Assembly: GCA_031282605.1 (NCBI GenBank) | Contig: JAITDK010000227.1 | Coordinates: 1 to 13,956 of the forward strand | Direction: 5' to 3' | Origin: Oscillospiraceae bacterium | GTDB taxonomy: Bacteria > Bacillota > Clostridia > Christensenellales > Aristaeellaceae | Length of the DNA stretch: 13,956 nucleotides | Shown here: in pieces, positions 6,087 through 13,600 of the stretch | Numbering within the stretch: the stretch's first letter is position 1 | Layout: every line of letters begins with the position of its first letter | The notes under the pieces: model-generated | The model's input: only the letters and a program-made list of their open reading frames with translations | Told to the model about the DNA's origin: nothing | Database searches by the model: none | Made by a program: the position numbers and the translations under genes

Positions 6087-7094
6087 TTATTTTACCTTTA
6101 CATAACCCGATATGTTGTTTACAAACCCAGTCTTTCCTGAGTAGGTGTTTTGCATGTGCCACCAACCGCCACTGAGCTCGCCCATGAGAAAGAGCGTGTT
6201 GCTGTCGCTAAAGTCGCTTAGGGGCACAGGGTCGGCAATGATGCTAGGGGACATCTTCAAATCCCATGCGCTGGCAGCACGAGGCCGGTATGTTGGCAGC
6301 GTATAACGCAAAGAAGCATCCGTTGAACGGAACGTCAGGAAATCAAGCATCATATAGCCTGTTTGCGTTCCTTCACCACTGTTTCCGATGCGGACTCTCG
6401 CCCATCCGTTGGATGGCGCGGCCAAGGCCGTAACCGGTGTGCCCGTATAGTAGAGTCCCAGCGAAGAATACCCGCTGCCCGCGCCGCTGCGCAGGTGCAG
6501 GCGCTTTCCGTTCCCGTTGTTGACCCAGCCTATGGAGCCATTCTGAATGTTGTCGCCAGAGGATGAGCCGCCCATGCCGCCGCTGTCTGCCGTGAGGTAG
6601 CTGCGCATGACGAAGCCGATCTTGCCGGATGATGTGCGCACCTGCACCCACGGGCTGGCTTCGCATAGAAGCTGCACGGAGGCACCATTACGGAGGCTGG
6701 CAATAGCCTTGCTTGCGCTGGAGCGGCTGGCGCGCAGGTTGAGGCTGCCACCGCTGGTTTTCACATACATCGTTGGTATGGTGGAGGCGACGCTGCCGCC
6801 GGTCTTCAGGTACCTGGTCATCATGTAACCCGTGGCGGAACCGTCGCCGGAGCCGATGCGCACCTGCGACCAGACGCTGTTTTGGTAACTCAGGACGGTG
6901 ACCTGGACGCCGTTGTAATACTTGCCCAGCGACGCTGCGGACGCGCTCGGCGCGCTGCGCAGGTGCAGACGGTCGGCAGGGTTAGGGTTGTTGACGATGG
7001 CGGTCTGCGACGCGGCGAAGGCAGCGGGCAGCAGTGTGCCAAAGCCAGCGGTGATGATGCAGAGGATGAGAAGTATAACAGTTATACGTTTCAT
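6087..7094 (-). CDS. Secreted protein with three bacterial SH3 domains
   Basis: The 335-residue protein starts with a clear signal peptide (MKR, hydrophobic 4-26, cleavage after AFA at 27). It then carries three SH3b domains: about 32-97, 108-168 and 188-254. Each has the LxLRSAPSxxAxxLG-type opening, a W-x-x-V/A-R-V/I core and a G-Y/F-M/V-M/x-x-x-L end (GYMMTRYL, GFVMRSYL, GYMMLDFL). A Gly/Ser linker (171-181) separates domains two and three. Residues 277-335 look like a fourth, degenerate copy (GELSGGWWHM...GKTGFVNNISGYVKVK). SH3b domains bind peptidoglycan or peptides outside the cell; no catalytic domain is present. The ATG has GGAGA upstream. It converges on the CHAP remnant and shares its terminator, so an ancestral CHAP-SH3 partnership is possible but unproven. 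Confidence 0.88.
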   Translation of the reverse strand: MKRITVILLILCIITAGFGTLLPAAFAASQTAIVNNPNPADRLHLRSAPSASAASLGKYYNGVQVTVLSYQNSVWSQVRIGSGDGSATGYMMTRYLKTGGSVASTIPTMYVKTSGGSLNLRASRSSASKAIASLRNGASVQLLCEASPWVQVRTSSGKIGFVMRSYLTADSGGMGGSSSGDNIQNGSIGWVNNGNGKRLHLRSGAGSGYSSLGLYYTGTPVTALAAPSNGWARVRIGNSGEGTQTGYMMLDFLTFRSTDASLRYTLPTYRPRAASAWDLKMSPSIIADPVPLSDFSDSNTLFLMGELSGGWWHMQNTYSGKTGFVNNISGYVKVK

Positions 7095-7142
7095 GTTGTC
7101 ATCTCCAGTCGGCGGTCATATCGTTTGTCTGGATGAACGCAT

Positions 7143-7171
7143 TCTATAGTAAAACGCATTTGCAGTTCCAA
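7143..7171 (-). promoter_or_regulatory. Probable promoter of the SH3b protein
   Basis: On the minus strand, TTGGAA (7171-7166) and TATAGA (7148-7143) are 17 bases apart, about 50 bases before the ATG. Each hexamer matches four of six consensus positions. Confidence 0.45.
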
Positions 7172-7211
7172 TTATTGCGTAACGGGTAGGTGCATTCCAG
7201 AAGAATTCCAA

Positions 7212-7229
7212 CTGTCAGTGTATTGACAG
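7212..7229. promoter_or_regulatory. Palindrome overlapping the -35: candidate PadR operator
   Basis: CTGTCA (7212-7217) and TGACAG (7224-7229) form a perfect 6-base inverted repeat with a 6-base spacer, covering the -35 hexamer of the padR promoter. The position would let a bound dimer block RNA polymerase, as expected for PadR autorepression. The motif differs from the classical PadR ATGT-n8-ACAT site, so the assignment rests on position. Confidence 0.45.
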
Positions 7230-7251
7230 CTACCTTGCGTCATAGTATAAT
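7223..7251 (+). promoter_or_regulatory. Perfect sigma-A promoter of the PadR operon
   Basis: TTGACA (7223-7228) and TATAAT (7246-7251) both match consensus exactly with the ideal 17-base spacing. The start of transcription should be near 7258, giving a leader of about 50 bases. So strong a promoter in front of a repressor-type gene suggests that it is normally held down. Confidence 0.88.
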
Positions 7252-7307
7252 GTTAAGCAAGATACATTGCGACGAACGATATCGATAAGGTTAGGAGGTT
7301 TTGCCAT

Positions 7308-7703
7308 GTGAACGTTAAAGAGATGAATGTGCAGCTGAAGAAAGGGGTTCTTGAACTGTGCGTGCTGGCTCTGCTGAATCATAAGGATTGCTATGGGTTT
7401 GAGCTGGTAAGTCTCGTCTCGTCGAGCGTGGGGATGTCGGAGGGGACGATCTACCCGCTGCTCAAGCGGCTGCGGGAAGAGGATCTGCTGACGACATACC
7501 TTAGGGAGTCCACGGAGGGGCCGCCGCGCAAGTATTACAGTATCACGGTCACGGGTCGCGCGCGGGGCGAGGAGATGCTGCTGGCGTGGAAGGAATTCTG
7601 CGCGGGCGTAGATATGCTGCTAGGCGCGCACTCTGGCGGCGGCAATGACGGCGGTGATCAGCCCGGCGCGCCGGAATCAAGGCGGGAGGAGCAAGACGTA
7701 TGA
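7308..7703 (+). CDS. PadR family transcriptional regulator
   Basis: The 131-residue protein has the PadR winged-helix fold at about 8-95. The opening is VQLKKGVLELCVLALLNHKDCYGFEL. The recognition helix SEGTIYPLLKRLREEDLL spans 44-61. The wing GPPRKYYSITVTGR at 71-84 is followed by a short dimerisation helix, and the Gly-rich tail (109-131) is probably disordered. The start is GTG at 7308, with AGGAGG nine bases upstream (7293-7298). An ATG at 7306 overlaps it but is followed at once by TGA. The stop overlaps the next ATG (ATGA at 7700-7703), so the three genes are translationally linked. PadR proteins of this arrangement repress their own operon of envelope genes and are released by a signal; the ligand is not visible here. 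Confidence 0.92.
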   Translation: MNVKEMNVQLKKGVLELCVLALLNHKDCYGFELVSLVSSSVGMSEGTIYPLLKRLREEDLLTTYLRESTEGPPRKYYSITVTGRARGEEMLLAWKEFCAGVDMLLGAHSGGGNDGGDQPGAPESRREEQDV

Positions 7704-8275
7704 CGCGCGAGATATATGTCAGGCGGTTGGAGACTCTGCTGAAAAAGCTGCCGCCGGAGAAACGTTGGGGTATCACCGAAGACATCAATATGCACTTCAT
7801 CGAGGGAAACGCGGCGGGCAAGTCCGATGCGGCGCTGGCCGAAGGCCTGGGCGCTCCGGAATCACTGGCGCGCGCCTATATGCTGGAGTTTGCCGCCGAT
7901 CGCGCGACGCGGGACGCCTCGGTCGGGAACGTGATGCGGATGATTTGGGCGGCGCTGGGCGTGGGGTTGGTGAATGTCATTATCGCTCTGCCGGTATGGC
8001 TTGCCGTCGTCGCCGTATGGCTCTCATTGCTGGCGGCGGGTGTGAGCGCCGCCGTCGGCGGCGTGGTGGCCGCGTTCTTCTCGTTGATAGATTGGTTCGT
8101 GCCGCTGCCGTTTGTTAATGCGCCGATGCATATTACCGCGATATCAGGCGGCGCTGCGATTGCCTCCCTGGGCGGGCTTACGGTTATCGGAACCATGTAT
8201 CTGGGCAAGTGGCTTCTGAAGCTGCTGGCCAGGTATCTTCAGGCCAACCGGACGATTATCGCCAAGAGAGGGTGA
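7700..8275 (+). CDS. DUF1700/HAAS domain membrane protein
   Basis: The 191-residue protein begins with the helical HAAS/DUF1700 domain (about 1-70): YVRRLETLLKKLPPEKR, then the DINMHFIEG and GLGAPESLARAYM signatures. Hydrophobic segments follow at about 80-112, 114-130 and 148-168, so it is an inner-membrane protein with a cytosolic N-terminal domain. The HAAS domain is known to occur next to PadR regulators and is thought to relay or sense signals. The gene overlaps padR by four bases (ATGA), which supports translational coupling and fixes the start. The stop at 8273-8275 lies within the ribosome binding site region of the next gene. Confidence 0.9.
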   Translation: MTREIYVRRLETLLKKLPPEKRWGITEDINMHFIEGNAAGKSDAALAEGLGAPESLARAYMLEFAADRATRDASVGNVMRMIWAALGVGLVNVIIALPVWLAVVAVWLSLLAAGVSAAVGGVVAAFFSLIDWFVPLPFVNAPMHITAISGGAAIASLGGLTVIGTMYLGKWLLKLLARYLQANRTIIAKRG

Positions 8276-8280
8276 CGTTT

Positions 8281-9282
8281 ATGAAGATGGGGATTAAGAA
8301 GCTGGTTAAAATACTGTCCGTTACTTTCGCCGTCAGCGCGCTGATATGCGGCGTATCGATCGCGCTGGAGCTGCCGAGGCTGCACGCGGTTTCCGAAAGG
8401 CAAGACTATAAGGAATCATGGTCTCTGCCCATTCCGAATGAGGCGACACTGTTCATCGCGGTAAGTGACGTTCATGTAAAGCTGGAGCCGTATGACGGCG
8501 ATACCCTCGACGTACGGTTCGTAGGCGAACGCATTAACGTAAAGGACGACTATCCTAGGATCGAGGCGTTCTCCGAGAGCGGGGAGATATCGATTCAGGA
8601 GGTGGAGCATCCATTCACGGCGGGAATCAAACTGGACTTTTTTGATGTTACTAACCCGCAGCTGAAAGGAACGCTGACGGTGCGGTTCCCCCGCGAAACC
8701 TCGTTCTCGCAGGCGCCGCTGAGAACATACACCGGCTCGTTGGACATAAACGCGCTGACTGCCGGACAGGTTTGGCTGTTTGCCAGAAGCGGCGATATAA
8801 CCGCGCGGGACTTAAACGCGCAAAACCTTATGAGCGAAACCTCCGGCGGCGCGCAATCCTTCGAGCGTTTGACGGTCAGCCAGGTTATGGGGTTTAAATC
8901 CGATAGCGGTGAGGTTGCGGTCGTCGACGGCGACGTCGGTTCGCTGACGATCAACACATACGATGGGGACGTCACGCTGACCGGACTCATTGACGACGCC
9001 GCGCTTAATGTGACCACGTCCAGCGGCAGAATAACGATAGGGTTGACGAAGACAGTTCCAGCGCAAATCAAGACATACTCGGGCGACGTGGCGCTGACGC
9101 TGCCGCGCGGCTTAGGGTTCCGTTACTCATTCAATACCCACAGCGGCCGACTGAGGTACGACGGCGAACAAACGGATAGGAGTATAAATACTCGCCAGTT
9201 TGAGGGAACTGTCGGCGAAGGCGGCGTCTTGATTAGTGTGGAAACGTCGTCCGGAGATTTCGAGGTCAATCGCGCGGATTGA
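8281..9282 (+). CDS. DUF4097 family beta-strand repeat envelope protein
   Basis: The 333-residue protein has an N-terminal hydrophobic segment (about 8-30), which may be a signal anchor or signal peptide. It then has an all-beta extracellular part typical of DUF4097, related to the LiaG/adhesin-like right-handed beta solenoid. Repeating strand-turn units show S/D-G-D/E/R turns at 170-171, 209-211, 228-230, 248-250, 267-269, 288-290 and 324-326. I chose the ATG at 8281 because AGAGAGG (8266-8272) precedes it and the hydrophobic segment follows directly; an upstream extension to 8209 would overlap the DUF1700 gene. It lies five bases after that gene and ends the operon before a strong terminator. 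In LiaIH-type systems such proteins belong to envelope-stress responses; that role here is inference. Confidence 0.9.
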   Translation: MKMGIKKLVKILSVTFAVSALICGVSIALELPRLHAVSERQDYKESWSLPIPNEATLFIAVSDVHVKLEPYDGDTLDVRFVGERINVKDDYPRIEAFSESGEISIQEVEHPFTAGIKLDFFDVTNPQLKGTLTVRFPRETSFSQAPLRTYTGSLDINALTAGQVWLFARSGDITARDLNAQNLMSETSGGAQSFERLTVSQVMGFKSDSGEVAVVDGDVGSLTINTYDGDVTLTGLIDDAALNVTTSSGRITIGLTKTVPAQIKTYSGDVALTLPRGLGFRYSFNTHSGRLRYDGEQTDRSINTRQFEGTVGEGGVLISVETSSGDFEVNRAD

Positions 9283-9318
9283 CCGATAATCGAACCGATA
9301 ATCGATATGTAACGCGGG

Positions 9319-9360
9319 TTCGACGAGGGGTATAACCCCTCGTCGAATCTGTTTGCTTTA
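9319..9360 (+). terminator. Rho-independent terminator of the PadR operon
   Basis: TTCGACGAGGGG (9319-9330) pairs perfectly with CCCCTCGTCGAA (9336-9347) around a five-base loop, followed by TCTGTTTGCTTTA. The tail overlaps the stop codon of the convergent gene (9358-9360), so that gene may use the same stem in reverse, though without a T-run on that side. Confidence 0.85.
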
Positions 9361-10272
9361 GTTCAGCCTGGCCCTGCGATGCGATCTGCCGGAGATTGGA
9401 TCCGCGCCCGCTATTCTGTCGGAGATTGAGCCTGCTCCCACTATTATTCCGCGGCTGCGTCTCATTCTTCTATCCAGGCAGTTCTCGATTCTGATCTCGA
9501 AGCGTTCGGATTCCCTCATAAACCCGTCATAGTGGGTTTGATAGGCGTATATTTCGTAATATCCCGTTGGGATGTGGGTATCCCCGAACGCCCACCCAGC
9601 CTCCGCCGAGTCTATATCAAATATCCAGCTTCCGTCGGCTTCCGACCATACGCCTCTGGCATGCATGGTGCGCTCCGGAACGACCGGCCGTATCAGCACA
9701 ATGTTGATCTCTTCGTTCGCGCCCGCGCCGTACCCCGTTATCGTCAGGATGCCGTCGACGCACTCCAGCGTGGCGCCGTCCTGGAAGTCGAACTTCAGCT
9801 CGGCTTTCTCGCATTGGCTGATGTTAATCGATATCTCGTTCTTTGAGCTGGCTATTTCAACGCCCTGCGCGTTGGTTTCGCTGAACTCGGCGTTGTACTG
9901 CCCGGCGTTCACTGCGTTCACGTTCTTGGTGTTTGAGTCAAGGCGCAGCACCGTCGTCCAGTTGCCGGAGCTGTCCACTAAGTTTTCATCGGAATCTTTT
10001 TCCGGATACTTCAACGAGAATCCCGTCTCGCTGCGGCGCAGCCATACGTGTACGTGGCTGCCCGGTGTTCCTCCAGTGCCTGATATAATCAGTTTCTTTG
10101 GATCGGCGTTGTCGCACTGCGCTGAACTGTCGACGAGAGTAGGCGTTAGTTTCGAGCCAGGGGTTACGGGTTCATCGCCGCCGCCGCCGGAATCATTGCA
10201 GTTGCAGCCGCACTTGCAGCCGCAATCGCCGAAATAGATCCAGCAACAGCGGAAATAGTCATAGTAATACAT
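9358..10272 (-). CDS. Cys-rich protein with two Ig-like beta modules, unrecognised
   Basis: The ATG at 10272-10270 has GGAGGT upstream. The 304-residue protein opens with aromatic residues (MYYYDYF), then seven Cys within residues 9-25, alternating as C-x-C-x-C-x-C-x-C at 17-25, and a Gly/Asp linker (28-36). Two related modules follow. The first, about 44-154, has C53, then KLIISGTGGTPGSHVHVWL, GNWTTVL and AGQYNAEF. The second, about 165-265, has LEC, ILTITGYGAGANEEINIVL, GSWIFDI and PTGYYEIYAY. Both look like bacterial Ig-like sandwiches with Cys at the module edges (53, 154, 171, 265). The tail (267-304) is basic, with a 10-residue tandem repeat. There is no signal peptide. The Cys cluster suggests metal binding or cross-linking, perhaps as a spore-coat or surface structural protein; that is a guess. 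Confidence 0.72.
   Translation of the reverse strand: MYYYDYFRCCWIYFGDCGCKCGCNCNDSGGGGDEPVTPGSKLTPTLVDSSAQCDNADPKKLIISGTGGTPGSHVHVWLRRSETGFSLKYPEKDSDENLVDSSGNWTTVLRLDSNTKNVNAVNAGQYNAEFSETNAQGVEIASSKNEISINISQCEKAELKFDFQDGATLECVDGILTITGYGAGANEEINIVLIRPVVPERTMHARGVWSEADGSWIFDIDSAEAGWAFGDTHIPTGYYEIYAYQTHYDGFMRESERFEIRIENCLDRRMRRSRGIIVGAGSISDRIAGADPISGRSHRRARLN
9386..9445. repeat. Two tandem 30-bp units in the 3' end of the Cys-rich gene
   Basis: Units 9386-9415 and 9416-9445 are near-identical (shared cores CGGAGATTG and CTATT). They encode two adjacent 10-residue blocks, IVGAGSISDR and IAGADPISGR, in the basic tail. Confidence 0.75.
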
Positions 10273-10520
10273 GCAATACCTCCAACTGGTTCCGCTGATG
10301 GCATACTTCCCATATCTGTATATGTTCTAAATGGCGATGTGTTCGGTTAATCATGGAATCATTATTCAGGAAACGGCATCCCGTAACGCGTGCGAGGCGG
10401 TTTCAGCGTTACTGGCTATAGTGGAGAGGTAATATTTGGCAATACCTAGTCATATCAAAATATTGGGCTCTCACCTGCAAAAAAACACACGGTTTTATTC
10501 TGCGAATCGTGACGCTTTGC

Positions 10521-10548
10521 TTGATTTTATCCAATAGGATGGTATAAT
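10521..10548 (+). promoter_or_regulatory. Sigma-A-type promoter of the large repeat protein
   Basis: TTGATT (10521-10526) and a perfect TATAAT (10543-10548) are 16 bases apart. The leader to the GTG at 10625 is about 70 bases and includes three 13-base direct repeats. Confidence 0.65.
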
Positions 10549-10571
10549 GTTGGAAAGAGTTTTGCGAAATA

Positions 10572-10610
10572 AGTTCTGTCGATGAGTTCTGTCGACGAGT
10601 TCTGTTCTGA
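10572..10610 (+). repeat. Three 13-bp direct repeats in the leader
   Basis: AGTTCTGTCGATG (10572-10584), AGTTCTGTCGACG (10585-10597) and AGTTCTGTTCTGA (10598-10610) are contiguous, between the -10 and the ribosome binding site GAGGAG (10611-10616). They may arise from slippage or form a regulatory array. Confidence 0.75.
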
Positions 10611-10624
10611 GAGGAGTCCTGGCT

Positions 10625-13600
10625 GTGAAATCCGAGAGGTTTACCGTAGGACGTCGAATTATCAGTCTGCTGCTGAGCGTCGCGTTTATACTATGCGCGG
10701 TTTGTCCCGCGTTTGCGGACGCGCCCAGGCCGGCTGGCGGAGATCCGGTTCACTGGCGTCTGACGGAGGCCGGCGCGCGCACGGATGCTTTCGCCGCTGA
10801 ATTACCCGGCGGGAGCGTCAAGGCCTGGCAGCATGGTTCCCCTGACAATCCCAACCTGGCCGGACTGGAGATCAGCCAGACAGCCGGGGATGGATCGGCG
10901 CAGAACGTCATATATACATGGACGACCCCGCCCGTCGTGTTGGAACAGGGGGTATCATACCCCATTGATATAAGTGGGCTGGCCGATCCCGCGTATCCCG
11001 GCGACGCCATCAAGACGGTTATAGACGCCTCGGTTAACGAGGAGTATGCGGCAAGGGTCAGCGCGGGCGGCGACAATAATGCCGCGTCATTCGCGCTGAA
11101 AGCCCCCAAGGACGCGCCGGAGAGCTTCGACGCGGTGTTTACGCTGCGCAACTCCAAGACGAATACCATCGCGCAGATATACTACCGCTACGATCGCTTC
11201 GACGGTCCGGCTCCCGCTCCGGCACAGCCTCAGGAGGCGGTGTTCGCGCCCGGGTGGACGGACAGCGCGCCCGAGTACTATATAGCGATCCCGCAGATAA
11301 AGGGGTTATACGAGCTGGCGGGCGGCGATCCGCCCGAATATCGCCGCTTCGGCACGCCGTTCGGAGGCGCGGCCGGGTTCTACCCGTCGGACGCGCAAGG
11401 CGTCATTATATCCGGCGTTCCCGTCGATCCCGATAGCGAGCGCCCCGCGACCGACCCGCGCTTCCAGTCCGCCGAACCGCCGTCTCTGCCAGACGGATAT
11501 GAGACGCTCGGCGATGGCCTGTATGGATTCGCCGGAGAGAACGGTAAGCTGAACTATCGCGTGTACGGCTCGTACCCAGGTATGCCGACCGGATTCTACC
11601 CATCGGATTCACTGGGAGTGCCGATCGCGCGCGAGCCGGTCGATCCGACCGCGGACGGCCCCGCGCCGACTCCTCAGCCCGTGGGATTCGCGCCGCTCAC
11701 ACCCGACGAGCCGGCATATGCCGACAGCGTGGCCGGATCGCTGTTCGCGTTCCGAGATCGCGACGGGAACGTCCTATACCGCTCGTATGGCAGCCTGAAC
11801 GGCGGCGCGCCCGCGTACTATCCGTCCGACGCGGCGGGCAATGTCGCGCTGGACGCGGCTCCCGTCTCCCCGGACGACGACTATAATCGCTATATCGCGG
11901 GCTTCGGCAGCGCGGTTCCGGCGTCCGATCCGCCGTCGTTCTATACCCCATATATCGCCCGCGACGGTATGCCCTACTGGGGTTTCACCGATAAGGACGG
12001 CGCGCCGATATACCGCGTATACGGCCGGCTGGACGGTCAAGGCCCCGAGTATTATCCAGCCGACGCGATCACTGACGAGGACGGTGGAACCCTGGTCAGC
12101 GTAGCGGAAGGCGCTCAGCCCGTCGCGCCCGAGCAGGATTTCGACATATATTTCCGAGGGTTCGACAAGGCGCCGTATACCCTAGGCGAATATGACGTCT
12201 ATGAGGAAGCGCCCGGTTCGGATGGAACGCTGTTCCGATTCCTGAACGGCGATGGCGAATATGAATACCGCGTGTACGGCTCGATGAATCGCGGCGAGCC
12301 AGCCTTCTATCCCGCCGACGAGAACGGCGTCGTCGCGCTGACCGCCACGCCCGTCGCCCGCGACACCGACCGTGCTAATCTACCCATATTCACCCCGCTC
12401 GCGCCCGAAGACGCCGCGCCCTTCTACTATGAACCTATCCCTGGCACGGAGTCCGCTTACCGCGTGCTAGGCAGCGACCCTGCCGAGTACCGCGCATATG
12501 GCTCGTGGACGTACGGCGAGGCGGGTTATTTCCCCGCCGACAACAGCGGCGCGGTCGCTATCGGAACGGAACCCGCGTCGCCGCAAGACGACTTCACCCA
12601 ATACGCGCAGGGCTTCATAGCCATCGTTCCAAACGCGGAGGATGTGCCGTGGTTCTATGAGACGGTGGTCGACGGCCAGCTCTGGAACGTAATCGACGAC
12701 GACGGCAGCGTATACCCGCGCGTATATGGTTATTTATCCGGGGAAGGCCCCGCGTTCTATCCGGCGGATGAAACGGGATCCGTGGAGGAAGACGCGCCGT
12801 ACGTCGCGCCCGACGAAGACTACGAACGGTTTGTGAAGGGCTTCGTCGCCAAGACGCCAGACGAGACGCCGCCGTACTACCATATCGAGGGCGACGGCGT
12901 GTGGTCGTTCGATTACGATGGGGATGCGCAGTACCGCGTATACGGCTCGGCAGACCGCCAAGCGCCGGAATTCTACGCGGCCGACGCCAGCGGAGAACCT
13001 GTCGATACGACAGAACCCATCGACCTGGACGATGAATTCACCGAAATGATAGAGGGGCTTCGCCAGTCCGCGATACAACCCGCGCCGCCGTACTACTACG
13101 AAGAAGCGCCGGGCGGCGTCTATCGCGTCGAGGATAGGGATGGAACCCCGCTCTACCGCGCGTACGGTTCGCTGGACGGTAACCCGCCCAATTATTACGG
13201 CGTCGACGCCGAGGGACTCTGGCTGGGCGACGATCAGCCTGTCAATCCCCGCGAGGATTATGAAGAGTATGTGAAGGGCTTTGTCGCCGAGACGCCTGCG
13301 GATGTACCGCCGTTTTACCGCGAGGTTGCGGATGGCCTATGGGCTATCGTAGATTCGGCGGGGAATGTGCTGTACCGCGTGTTCGGATCGCTGGATCGGC
13401 TGGCGCCGGGATTCTTCGACGCGGATGCCGAAGGTTCGCTGACCATGGATCCGCCAGCGCTCGTAGACGTTGAGCAGGACGAGGCGATCCATGTCGAAGG
13501 CTTCATCCCTATGACGCCGCCGCCGGAGTTGATTCCCGATTTTTACGAATTGGTGACGCCGTCCGACAGCGCGGACGCGCAGATATGGAAGTTCTTAAAC

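Larger units (their letters stand above)
10273..10624. other. Divergent intergenic region between two envelope-type genes
   Basis: This 352-base region is AT-richer than its flanks. It holds the ribosome binding site of the minus-strand Cys-rich gene (just after 10272), a plus-strand promoter (10521-10548) and a 13-base triplicate leader (10572-10610). No minus-strand promoter is convincing; TATACA-like sequence about 55 bases before the Cys-rich start lacks a -35. The middle (10330-10500) shows nothing I can name. Confidence 0.55.

Noticed and set aside
8209..8280. N-terminal extension of the DUF4097 protein
   Set aside because: It would overlap the DUF1700 gene by over 60 bases and place 24 polar residues before the signal segment; the ATG at 8281 has its own ribosome binding site.
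9072..9260. Possible lipoprotein or wall-anchor motif in the envelope proteins
   Set aside because: No lipobox Cys or LPxTG-like motif was found in the DUF4097, SH3b or N-terminal part of the repeat protein.
9283..9310. Repeated CCGATAATCGA next to the DUF4097 stop
   Set aside because: Only two short copies directly after a stop codon; no supported function and easily a local duplication.
9572..10237. Plus-strand 221-codon open frame opposite the Cys-rich gene
   Set aside because: The minus frame has a good ribosome binding site and two Ig-like modules with regular beta patterns; the plus frame is Ser/Pro-rich and looks like an antisense shadow. Confidence in the minus frame is good but not absolute.
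10582..10800. ATG-initiated 72-codon frame overlapping the start of the giant gene
   Set aside because: It starts inside the 13-base repeats without a ribosome binding site and runs out of frame through the signal peptide region.
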